From CAYMST01 sp964393115 (GTDB taxonomy: Bacteria; Bacteroidota; Bacteroidia; Cytophagales; Cyclobacteriaceae), in contig CAYMST010000095.1 in NCBI GenBank assembly GCA_964393115.1, positions 1 to 16,447 on the forward strand: 16,447 bases of DNA, read 5' to 3'. The notes below the pieces were generated by a model, which did no database searches, was not told where the DNA came from, and saw only the letters and a list, made by a program, of their open reading frames with translations. Shown in pieces: positions 6,359 to 15,261 of this stretch. Position 1 is the first letter of the stretch. Every line of letters starts with the position of its first letter. Position numbers and translations under genes: made by a program.

Positions 6359-7266
6359 ATCCACTTATCACTATATTGGGACCGACTGCATCGGGTAAGA
6401 CCAAGCTTGCCGTTTTACTGGCGCAGCAATTGGACGCTGAGATAATTAGTGCTGACTCAAGACAAGTTTATAAAAAGCTCAATATTGGAACAGGTAAAGA
6501 CCTGGATGAGTATGGCAATATTCATTATCATCTCATTGATATCATCGATCCTAATCATCAATACAATGTTTTTCAGTATCGCCAAGACGCAGAAGAAGTT
6601 TTGCGGTTGTTGGATAATAAAGGCGTTCAACCCATATTATGTGGGGGTACTGGTTTTTACATTGAAGCTGTTTTAAGTGGGTTTAACTGGGTTCATGTTC
6701 CTCCCAATGAAGAAATAAAAAGAAGATATAATTCATTTACTCATGAAGAACTCTTCACCAAATTAAACACCCTTGAGTTGCCTGAGAACTATAGGGTTGA
6801 TAAGTCATCTAAGAAACGGCTCATTCGTGCTATTGAAATTGCACATTATTTGAATAATAAACCTAAAGCTGCCGTTATAGAATCCACTCAAAAGAAGTCC
6901 TCGATTATTTTCGGCTTGAAGCTTGATCCGGAAAACCGCCGAAAGAGAATATCTGATCGCTTATATGATAGGCTCGAAAACGGTCTTTGGGACGAAGTAA
7001 AGGGCCTAATAGAATCTGGTATTTCACCAGAAAAGCTCAAGTGGTTTGGTCTTGAATACAAATATCTTACCATGGCCGTTGAAGCTCCCAATCAGAAAGA
7101 GTATTTCATACAAAAGCTAGAGACTGAAATTCATCGATATGCCAAGCGCCAAATGACCTTTTTCAGAAAGCTCGAACGTGATGGTTACCAGATTCACTGG
7201 ATAGACGCTGGCATCTCTCCAAATAAACAACTAGAGTGTGTTTTGGAAAGGCTTAAGGGCTATTGA
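6355..7266 (+). CDS. miaA: tRNA dimethylallyltransferase MiaA
   Basis: Transfers a dimethylallyl group to N6 of adenosine 37, beside the anticodon of tRNAs reading UNN codons, the first step to (ms2)i6A. The 303-residue protein shows P-loop GPTASGKT (9-16), SADSRQVYKKLNIGTGKDL (32-50) with catalytic Asp34, YHLIDIIDP (58-66), CGGTGFYIEAV (96-106), KKRLIRAIEI (153-162) and the C-terminal RYAKRQMTFFRK (261-272). GTGKDLDEY where E. coli has GTAKP suggests a Bacteroidota-type variant; many members of this phylum carry two miaA paralogues, and this may be one of them (inference). The start overlaps the preceding gene by 4 bp. The 3' end overlaps the convergent sprA end by 7 bp, so no intrinsic terminator fits between them. 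Confidence 0.95.
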   Translation: MNPLITILGPTASGKTKLAVLLAQQLDAEIISADSRQVYKKLNIGTGKDLDEYGNIHYHLIDIIDPNHQYNVFQYRQDAEEVLRLLDNKGVQPILCGGTGFYIEAVLSGFNWVHVPPNEEIKRRYNSFTHEELFTKLNTLELPENYRVDKSSKKRLIRAIEIAHYLNNKPKAAVIESTQKKSSIIFGLKLDPENRRKRISDRLYDRLENGLWDEVKGLIESGISPEKLKWFGLEYKYLTMAVEAPNQKEYFIQKLETEIHRYAKRQMTFFRKLERDGYQIHWIDAGISPNKQLECVLERLKGY

Positions 7267-10200
7267 GACAAGCTCCATCGCAGTTGGAAACCAAAGGCAG
7301 AAGTCCTAAGAGGCGTCTGTGTTGATACGTAATAGACATTAACATTACGGTCGAAATACATACTCAAGCTCAGGGTATTACTAAGCACATAACTGATAGT
7401 AGGCTTAAGTGTCCAGTTGAAACTACCGTTAGTTGTGGTGGTAGGCAATGAAATAAGATCACCAGAATTAGCATTTGGTGTATTGTCATCTGCTTCCGCC
7501 AATACGCGTTGTAATGTTTTGGTGTCTCGAAGGGTCAAAGAAACCTTAAAGTTCAAATCATTCTTTAATGTAATTACTTTTCCTTTGGTCCTAAACGGTA
7601 AACGCATGCCGTCCTTGATAAAGCCGAAGTCAAATACGAAATCACTGTTTCGCATTTCCGTTACCTGACGATTGTTAATTTGCAGGGATAGATCTCTACT
7701 TCTCTTATACTCAAACCTCGCGGTAATATCACTTTTCGTTCTTACGTTAATACCTATAAGTGGAGAAAAACTTTCCTTAATCGATACTTGAGATATGTTC
7801 AAGATAGAATTTCCGTTAGCGTCAACCCCTAGAAAACGAGGGTTTGTGAGGTCCTCGTTAAGACCAGGCACTTCAAATCTGGCTGCTGCTTGGCTTGATG
7901 TATCATCTGCCTGTTGAGAGATGACATAACTTCCAATTGAATACGTCGAGTTATAGGAATGACTCACGCTGAAACTAGAAAATATCTCCTTAATTTTAGG
8001 CACCTTCATTAACCCAGAATAATCTAATCTCCAGTTCGGAATTGGAACTCTAGGAAACGCCGTCATACGTACTGAGTTTGCACTTTCACCCGAATAAGCC
8101 GCAATGAAAGCGGGAATCACCACATTTTGATCCAGTTGATTAATTTCACCATCTGGATTTAGCGTTCTTAGTCTATCGGCAACTACACTAATATTTTCTC
8201 TGAATTTTTCAAATACCGGAGATACATCATTCCCTTCATCAAACATAAACGCTGTACGAATGGAGTTAAAAGAAACAGTATAACTCCCTGATCTCGCCGG
8301 TGATAAATCCTGAAATTCAGATCCCATTGTTGTATCTTCCGGATTAATGAAATCATATACGAAGAAACTTGAAAACTGTGAGGTATGTTGTCGCTTTGCG
8401 GTCAACGAAATCTTTAAGTCATTGAAGGGTTCTGCACTTGACTTTAGGGATAGATCTCTCGTAAAGTTCTGTCCGAACTGCTGAATATTTGTATTTCGAA
8501 CCAACCAACCATTTTCCGCCGCGCGCCACCTGATATCACCATCTTGACTTCCCAGAAGGGAAAACTCAATACCAGGCGCATTCATCACATCGTTATCCAA
8601 ACCAAAGAATCCGGCTGTAGGTCTAAATCCGTAAAGGGAAAGTCCTTCTGTTATGCTATAAGAGGCGTCTAAATCTCTAAAAGCCATAGCTAGGCGAAGT
8701 ATTTTCTTTGGCAGCCAAAGCGCTGAGTTAGCACGATCTCTTTTTAGCGTATCGGCCTTAGCTTCTGGAGGTCTTCCTCCAGACGGTTTCTTCTTTGGTT
8801 GATTGATGGCCTTCAAAAAAGGAACCTTATTGTATAATTCTAAGAGCTTAATTCCACCAGTAACAGATCGTTTTCTATCATTTGCGATACTGTTACCCAG
8901 ATCATCTTCTGGCGAATTAACTCTTGAAATATTGTTTTGTGCAGTCCAAGTATATCCCGATGAGTAGTTTACGGTAGAGGTTAACCAATTGGTCAATGGA
9001 AATTTGTCAAAGGGCACTTTATAGGTACCGACCAGGTTTTGAGTGAAATTCTTCATACGACCCAACCTTCTCAAACCTGCTATAATAGAGTCTCGTTTAT
9101 ATTCCTTCGTGTTTTCTTCGTCCGGGGTATCAATAACTCCTCTCGCATTTGCTGTATAAGTCGCACTAAGGTTTTTGGTTAACGGCCAAGATACGTTATA
9201 ACTCCTATTCAAATTGAACCATCCAGAATAAATGGGGTCTGGAGCAAAGAAGTTAGCTCCTCGATAGATTTGTCTTTTTTCGATTTTTCTATCGAAAGTT
9301 CCCGAAAAAGTAATGGAAGAAGGAAGTGGACTAAAGTTAATGTCCTTAATGAGCTGTAGAAACTTCCCTTCCAAGAATTTAACGTTTTTAAAAGGTTCGA
9401 TGCTTACTCCTCCAGGCGAGTAACTCCAGTTAACGCCACCATTATAGTTTTTAATGGTATGTTCCTTAATATCACTATTCGAACGCCTCGATTCTGAATA
9501 GCCATATGAGAATGAGAAATTCTCTATATCCCAGATATCTCGATTCGCATCTTCCTTAACATATGTTTTCTTCAGTCCATTTAAGGTGATTGTTCTGGTA
9601 CTCTCTCTTCCTTGTACAAGCTCCTTATATGTTTCAGCCTCGGTATCCTCTTTTTGACTCAACGATTCTTCCAATGGGATATCTTCATTATACGGATCCC
9701 ACCTTGGTGTTTCGATATTTTGAGTGGTAGCTACATAAAGTGGTATTTTCACGCCATGCTTCCCCGGTATTAATTTATCTACATTTATCGATGCCGAAAC
9801 ATTATAATTCAGCACATCCCTGTCCGTCCGCTCTGATATATTTTGTTCCAAACCACCATAACCGGAAGAGGTATAAGATAATCCACCTTTAACATCTGCA
9901 AAATCTGCGAGTTTTATGGCTATATCCGCTTTAGCTGCCCAACCGCTTTTTGTGTCAAAATCTGAGACCCTGAGTTCATTGGCCCAAATCACAATAGATT
10001 TGTCCGCTCCATCATCACCCACCAGCCGGAACTTGTTATCAACCGATCTATATTCGGTAGAGTCTCTATTTCGAACACCTATCATGATGGTATTGATCTC
10101 ACTAATTCTCGGATTACCCTTTACCCGAATAATATGTCTTCCATCTTCAGATTGTGTCACATAATCAGATACCTGTGGAAAACCTACATCATTTCTTCTA

Positions 10201-13200
10201 ACCTTAGCTCTATATAGGTCTGTAATCTGAATATCGATTTCGTTTTCCTCTGGCCAAATTAAACGAGCGTCTGCAGTTGGCTCCTTGGTAAGTTTTAAGG
10301 GCACCTCTACTTCATAGTAGTGATTTCTTCTATCCGTTCCTAACCGCAAAAACGCACTAACTTCGTCATCCTCCACATTACTGCCCGGAACGTTTTCCGC
10401 ATGTAAATACATCTGTATTCTCCCATAATTCACCAAATTCTTATCGTACGCTCTAAACGCAGCTCTAAACTCTCCGTTTTCCAAGTCAGTAACTCTTACT
10501 CTTAGAGCCTGTTCATTTTCCAATAGAGTGGTACCAGTGCTTGTATTTCTATTTCTTTCAATGCCGGGTGGTACCGTATAGTAGATTTGATTTGGATCTG
10601 CACCCTCACTGGGCCTACCATTTTCTTCAATGTTTACAGCGTCTACTGAAACATTATCTATTTCCAACTCCTCTTTTATATTTAGTCCTGATCGCGTTGT
10701 TTCTTCACGATATACCCACCAATCACTACCTACAAACTGAAACTTCGCCAAACGAATCATTACAGGGTTTCGGTAACCTGTTAGATACATTCTCACAAAT
10801 CGAATGTTATCAAAGCTTGGAGAGCCGAAAGTGTGTGTAAACTTTCGAACTGGAATTCTAAATTGGTACCAGGTAGTTTGACGGCCATCTATTGTCAAGG
10901 TTTTTGAGTCAAAAATAAATTCGTTGGCCTCATTAAGGTTTGCTGGGTCTAAATTGATATCATAGCCAAAGTAGTTCTCTCGTTGGTCCACATTGGCGTC
11001 TCCATTAATATCCTCAACATCAGCAAATCGCGAGCCTTGAATATCTGAATTAGTTTCTGTCGCGTTTCCTTCCATTCCATTGAAGTCCTTATACCGGGAA
11101 ATGATAGAGCTTTCGCCACCAAAAGATGGATCTAAATAATGCGTAAAGTCATCAGAAGATGGATCTTGTCTTAGTGATTCGGCTGCTCCATTAAACACTG
11201 CATTGTCAAATAGGCGTCCCTCATCCTCAGATTTTAAACCATCAAGACCGATATCCTGATTAGCTCGCTGATCGCCTGAAGTCGAAAATGCATTGATATT
11301 TGGAGGGACTACTGTCAATTCTGGGATGATACCCCATGTTTGTAGCTCTGTAGATTCATTTATTTCGTAATTGATGGGTAAGTTATTTTCAAAAGCGCGT
11401 CTGTTATCAGGTGCCAAATCCTCGGACACATCTCCAACATTAATCACCAACTTAGGCGCGGGGTCTACTTCATTAGGGTCAAAATCTGGAAATGCCTCTC
11501 TTCGTTCATCCTGAAGATTAGGGTCTAGAATCCAGAACTCAATATACTCTACGTTGTTTTGCGTCCAACTATTCAGCCTTATTCCTCGTGTGATAGCACC
11601 ATAGTTTCGTTCCGGTTCTGGAAGAAAATCCGAGAACTGCTCTGCATCTGGGTTATAGTTGTACTGTCCTCTTTCTTTTGGAAAATATGCTAAATTCAAA
11701 AATGAGATGGGGGCATTTGCGTTTAGCGCATTGAACTGTCGTTGAGAGAATATAACATTCGGAGGGAAGAAGCGTTCATAGACATTAAGTTCTCCGTTGG
11801 TAACCCCAAGATCAGGGTTGTTCAAAAAGGATGGATCCGTCTCAAACCATGCTATCTTTGCTCTTCGGTAACCCGGCTCCTTGCCATCCCTAGTTGCACC
11901 AAAGCGATCATCAGAAAGCCTAGGAGTAGAGCCTAACCGCCAGCTTTCGGCATTCCCCAAACCTTGTGCCAAAGCAAAATTCTCAAAATCATCAACATAA
12001 CCAGTTCCCTGTCCATTTACCTGATTAGTAGTTCCCGGAACGAGTTGTGCAAATTCTGTATTTATGCTAATAGAAGACTTTTCCTTGGTGCTAAGTAGCG
12101 GCAGCGCATCCACAATTTTTGTAATCAACCTGGAATCCTTTTTGACCGATAAATCTAATCCATACTTGAAGTTATTGGTTGGCTCCTCTCCAATAGCGTA
12201 AGTAGAGATCCCACCTGGCCTCTCTTTGAGTTGCATAAAAGTCGCTCCAAAATTGATATCGTCCGAAAGTTTATAATCAAAGCGTGCCCCAGAAAGCCAT
12301 CGCGTTTGTAGGTTAAACAAGTCTGCTTGTTCAAAACACACCTCAATATCAGAATCAATATATCTTCCGTCCGTAATTCGTACTTGCCCGCCGAAGTAAT
12401 CTACCATGTAGTGTGTCCCCTCTGTTAGTAGTTGACCATTAGCCGTTACGGAAATGGACCCTTCACTGATTTGAAACGCGTTTAGTTGAATAGGAGCTCG
12501 TGTTCCAGTGGCCGCCGCGGAAGCCGAGGAGTTTTGAGCGAAAATGGCTGAGCCACCAGTATACCGTATTCTAAGTTTAAATTTATTCTTCTCCGAAACA
12601 TTATGAGCGCTCTCTCTTATTTGCTCATAAAGTTCATTGTACACTAACCTTGGAATCTGGGCCTCATCTTCAGGAAGCAATAATGATTCAAGATGTGAAC
12701 CAAACGGCTCCAGCACCGGAAATCGCACAATACCATTTTTTTGGTCTATTAATTCGCCTTCTAAGAAATCAAAAAGACCATCGGAGCCAAAGTCAAGGTT
12801 AAGGTTGAGCCTATCCATACCCATCAATTCAATCAATGTTGTACTCGCTAATTCACTAGATACACCTTGTAAGAAAATTGGTTCCTGATCGACAGCGTCC
12901 TCTCGGTAATGTATGGTCAATTCGAAATCATCCTGATTGACGTTTCTCGAACCAATACTGTAGACATTTTTCATCATCAGATCCCAGGAGGGAATGGCTG
13001 TATTAATGCCTTGTGGTCTCAACAGTTTGAGAAAAATCACATCTTGATCCCCAGCATCGTTGCCCAGCTCACCAACTGCGGACACGTTTCTCAGGTTGTG
13101 CGTATACTTATAAGAAATAGCTAGAGCTTGATCGGAACTCAATGCTGATCGAAGCGAAATAATACCAAGTAGAGGGTCAATATCATACTCGTCAAAGGTT

Positions 13201-14609
13201 AATTTTCTAGCGTTCTCAAGTTTGGTATAGTCACGCCCTTCTTCCATACCGAAGTTATCCTGAAGCAGCTGTACGCCCGTTTCCAAATTTCTATATGCGG
13301 GATTCTCAAAAATCTCTTCCCATAGTGGGTTGGCATTATTATTAGCAGCCGACCCAGCACCTGCGGCACCCGCTTTTAATGCTTCATTTAGGATATTATC
13401 AGGATCTCCTTCTCCTAAGTCTGTAAAGGCTATCGCTTTTCTTCTTGCCTCGGTGTTTGTACTTCTGTTTGTAGACAGGATATATACCTCAACTTCTTGT
13501 TCTCTAATCACCAACTGTGATCGAATACCTGGTAAATTAGACATCCACTTTTCGTAGTTATCGCGAAAGTAGTGTCCCATAAAGAAGTACTTGTTCTGTT
13601 CGTACTCGGAAGCCAATAGTTCTATTTCCTTTTCTTCACCTGACCCTCTGGATGATCTATTTCCAGAACCTCGTCCTCTGCTAGTAATACAATTGTTGGT
13701 TCCTCTTTGGCGGGACAGGACTCCGGTCACAAAGAGCTTGCCGAATTGAAGTTTTGTTTTTAGGCCAAAAAGTGCAGTTCCTCCTCTGATGAGGGAGTTG
13801 CTAACAGGCAAAGAGACATTGCCAATTTCGATGTCTTTAATGATATCTTCTGGTAAGCCTTGGTAGTCTACTTTCAAATTATTCTGAAAGTCGAAAGTGT
13901 TATTGTTGTCGTAGTTAGCCGTAATGGTAAGTTTTTCGCCTATTTTTCCGTTTAGGCTTATGCCCATCTGTTGGTCGTAGTTAATTGCGCCGGTTTTTCT
14001 TAAGCCAACTGGGACATCTGGATTATCTCTACGTTGCCATCGACCGCCAATATCGAAATTCACAAACCCATTTGGCACTATATCAATATGATCTCCACCG
14101 AAGATTCGGTCCAAACCCGGGGAAAGGTAAATCTTGGGCAAAAGGCGACGTCCGCTTACGGCGCTTTCTCCATCTTCCGCTATTGCTGCTTCCTTATAAT
14201 AATCTTTTTGGGTCTCTTTTGACTTGAGCTTTTCCAACTCGTCATAGCTATATGAGGTCTCTGGCCTGAAGCTTGAGCGTCCGATTTTTTCTCGAATGGT
14301 AAAATTCCCATCTCGATCAACATCATATTCTAATTGTAGATTACTAGGGTTTTTTAGATAGAGGGAGGATTTGGAACCTCGGTTACTATAGGGATCACCA
14401 TAGCGATCGTGTGGAGTATACGTTGGCCTTGTACTTGGCTTGTACTCCCTATTTACAAGAGAATCTATGATCTCTTCTCGTGACTTCTGTTCGGATACAT
14501 TTGTAGTTTGTGTACTATCATTATTCTCTGACTGAGCCCATACAGACTGCAGAGAAAACAAAAGTAACACTACAAAAAACCCTTTAATATTACAGTTGGT
14601 TAGGTTCAA
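7260..14609 (-). CDS. sprA: Type IX secretion system outer-membrane translocon SprA (Sov)
   Basis: SprA forms the very large single-chain beta-barrel through which type IX secretion substrates, including gliding adhesins, cross the outer membrane. At 2449 residues it is full length (F. johnsoniae SprA is about 2400). The N-terminus is a signal peptide: basic K9, hydrophobic FFVVLLLFSL, cleavage probably after VWAQ (about residue 26). Family landmarks include IYLSPGLDRIFGGDHIDIVP (about 160-180), SEYEQNKYFFMGHYFRDNYEKW, GYVDDFENFALAQG (about 870), VEYIEFWILDPNL (about 1020) and DINGDANVDQRE (1200-1211). The last third is dense in alternating beta-strand patterns, as expected of barrel strands. 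The only usable start is TTG 14609; a stop lies three codons upstream. It follows ruvA by 18 bp, a neighbourhood seen in other Bacteroidota. Confidence 0.95.
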   Translation of the reverse strand: MNLTNCNIKGFFVVLLLFSLQSVWAQSENNDSTQTTNVSEQKSREEIIDSLVNREYKPSTRPTYTPHDRYGDPYSNRGSKSSLYLKNPSNLQLEYDVDRDGNFTIREKIGRSSFRPETSYSYDELEKLKSKETQKDYYKEAAIAEDGESAVSGRRLLPKIYLSPGLDRIFGGDHIDIVPNGFVNFDIGGRWQRRDNPDVPVGLRKTGAINYDQQMGISLNGKIGEKLTITANYDNNNTFDFQNNLKVDYQGLPEDIIKDIEIGNVSLPVSNSLIRGGTALFGLKTKLQFGKLFVTGVLSRQRGTNNCITSRGRGSGNRSSRGSGEEKEIELLASEYEQNKYFFMGHYFRDNYEKWMSNLPGIRSQLVIREQEVEVYILSTNRSTNTEARRKAIAFTDLGEGDPDNILNEALKAGAAGAGSAANNNANPLWEEIFENPAYRNLETGVQLLQDNFGMEEGRDYTKLENARKLTFDEYDIDPLLGIISLRSALSSDQALAISYKYTHNLRNVSAVGELGNDAGDQDVIFLKLLRPQGINTAIPSWDLMMKNVYSIGSRNVNQDDFELTIHYREDAVDQEPIFLQGVSSELASTTLIELMGMDRLNLNLDFGSDGLFDFLEGELIDQKNGIVRFPVLEPFGSHLESLLLPEDEAQIPRLVYNELYEQIRESAHNVSEKNKFKLRIRYTGGSAIFAQNSSASAAATGTRAPIQLNAFQISEGSISVTANGQLLTEGTHYMVDYFGGQVRITDGRYIDSDIEVCFEQADLFNLQTRWLSGARFDYKLSDDINFGATFMQLKERPGGISTYAIGEEPTNNFKYGLDLSVKKDSRLITKIVDALPLLSTKEKSSISINTEFAQLVPGTTNQVNGQGTGYVDDFENFALAQGLGNAESWRLGSTPRLSDDRFGATRDGKEPGYRRAKIAWFETDPSFLNNPDLGVTNGELNVYERFFPPNVIFSQRQFNALNANAPISFLNLAYFPKERGQYNYNPDAEQFSDFLPEPERNYGAITRGIRLNSWTQNNVEYIEFWILDPNLQDERREAFPDFDPNEVDPAPKLVINVGDVSEDLAPDNRRAFENNLPINYEINESTELQTWGIIPELTVVPPNINAFSTSGDQRANQDIGLDGLKSEDEGRLFDNAVFNGAAESLRQDPSSDDFTHYLDPSFGGESSIISRYKDFNGMEGNATETNSDIQGSRFADVEDINGDANVDQRENYFGYDINLDPANLNEANEFIFDSKTLTIDGRQTTWYQFRIPVRKFTHTFGSPSFDNIRFVRMYLTGYRNPVMIRLAKFQFVGSDWWVYREETTRSGLNIKEELEIDNVSVDAVNIEENGRPSEGADPNQIYYTVPPGIERNRNTSTGTTLLENEQALRVRVTDLENGEFRAAFRAYDKNLVNYGRIQMYLHAENVPGSNVEDDEVSAFLRLGTDRRNHYYEVEVPLKLTKEPTADARLIWPEENEIDIQITDLYRAKVRRNDVGFPQVSDYVTQSEDGRHIIRVKGNPRISEINTIMIGVRNRDSTEYRSVDNKFRLVGDDGADKSIVIWANELRVSDFDTKSGWAAKADIAIKLADFADVKGGLSYTSSGYGGLEQNISERTDRDVLNYNVSASINVDKLIPGKHGVKIPLYVATTQNIETPRWDPYNEDIPLEESLSQKEDTEAETYKELVQGRESTRTITLNGLKKTYVKEDANRDIWDIENFSFSYGYSESRRSNSDIKEHTIKNYNGGVNWSYSPGGVSIEPFKNVKFLEGKFLQLIKDINFSPLPSSITFSGTFDRKIEKRQIYRGANFFAPDPIYSGWFNLNRSYNVSWPLTKNLSATYTANARGVIDTPDEENTKEYKRDSIIAGLRRLGRMKNFTQNLVGTYKVPFDKFPLTNWLTSTVNYSSGYTWTAQNNISRVNSPEDDLGNSIANDRKRSVTGGIKLLELYNKVPFLKAINQPKKKPSGGRPPEAKADTLKRDRANSALWLPKKILRLAMAFRDLDASYSITEGLSLYGFRPTAGFFGLDNDVMNAPGIEFSLLGSQDGDIRWRAAENGWLVRNTNIQQFGQNFTRDLSLKSSAEPFNDLKISLTAKRQHTSQFSSFFVYDFINPEDTTMGSEFQDLSPARSGSYTVSFNSIRTAFMFDEGNDVSPVFEKFRENISVVADRLRTLNPDGEINQLDQNVVIPAFIAAYSGESANSVRMTAFPRVPIPNWRLDYSGLMKVPKIKEIFSSFSVSHSYNSTYSIGSYVISQQADDTSSQAAARFEVPGLNEDLTNPRFLGVDANGNSILNISQVSIKESFSPLIGINVRTKSDITARFEYKRSRDLSLQINNRQVTEMRNSDFVFDFGFIKDGMRLPFRTKGKVITLKNDLNFKVSLTLRDTKTLQRVLAEADDNTPNANSGDLISLPTTTTNGSFNWTLKPTISYVLSNTLSLSMYFDRNVNVYYVSTQTPLRTSAFGFQLRWSLSQ

Positions 14610-14627
14610 ATCGCTCTAGAATCATTA

Positions 14628-15218
14628 CTACCCTTTCAGGGCTTGCTTAATCAAACCCTCTAAACTAATGCCCTCTCCGCTTTGATTAATGATTTTATTA
14701 ATATTTTTTTCAGCGGTAGCTCGTGGTATCCCCAAAGTTACCAATGCTGTCAACGCCTCATCGCGAATACTATTGCTTTGTAGAGGCGCAAAATTAGCAT
14801 TATCAGAAGAAATTCCCTCTTTTCGAAATTTATCTTTTAATTCTAGTATAATTCGCTGCGCTGTTTTTAATCCGATTCCCTTTACGGCCTGTATGGATTT
14901 GACATCTTCTTGTATAATGGCGTGTCTTATTTCTTTTGAGCCAAGTGAGGATTGAATCATCAATGCGGTATTGGGGCCTACTCCCGAAATGGAGATGAGA
15001 TGTAAAAAAACCTGTTTCTCAGCCAGGTCATGAAAGCCGTAGAGGCTTTGTGCATCCTCCTTTACATGAAAGTGTGTGTATAGTTTACACTTTTCCTGCT
15101 GTTTTACCACTGAGTAAGTGGCAAGAGAGATTTTAATTTCATAGCCGATTCCTCCTACATCAAGTATCACAAATGTTGGGTCCATTTGATCAACCTTTCC
15201 TTCCACAAAGGCTATCAT
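14628..15218 (-). CDS. ruvA: Holliday junction branch migration protein RuvA
   Basis: RuvA binds four-way DNA junctions as a tetramer and recruits the RuvB motor for branch migration during recombination repair. The 196 residues have the standard three domains: an N-terminal OB fold (MIAFVEGKVD, VGGIGYEIKI, HVKEDAQSLYGF; about 1-63), a central pair of helix-hairpin-helix motifs (ISISGVGPNTALMIQ, 75-89; IQAVKGIGLKTAQRIILELK, 109-128), a variable linker (about 131-149), and domain III which contacts RuvB (IRDEALTALVTLGIPRATAE, 151-170). Length is normal. It sits 43 bp after the lipoprotein gene and 18 bp before the sprA TTG, so all three are probably one transcript. No ruvB or ruvC is present here, which is usual in this phylum. 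Confidence 0.96.
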   Translation of the reverse strand: MIAFVEGKVDQMDPTFVILDVGGIGYEIKISLATYSVVKQQEKCKLYTHFHVKEDAQSLYGFHDLAEKQVFLHLISISGVGPNTALMIQSSLGSKEIRHAIIQEDVKSIQAVKGIGLKTAQRIILELKDKFRKEGISSDNANFAPLQSNSIRDEALTALVTLGIPRATAEKNINKIINQSGEGISLEGLIKQALKG

Positions 15219-15261
15219 ATATCTATTTAGTTAAGTGTCTTTAAATGTTTGCTGTGATAGT

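Noticed and set aside
10541..10840. 99-codon frame on the plus strand inside sprA
   Set aside because: It is antisense to a conserved part of SprA and its translation (many Phe, Leu, His, Tyr) looks like a complement shadow.
13985..14227. Two overlapping plus-strand frames near the sprA 5' end
   Set aside because: Both are antisense to the SprA N-terminal domain, overlap each other in different phases, and show no recognisable motif.
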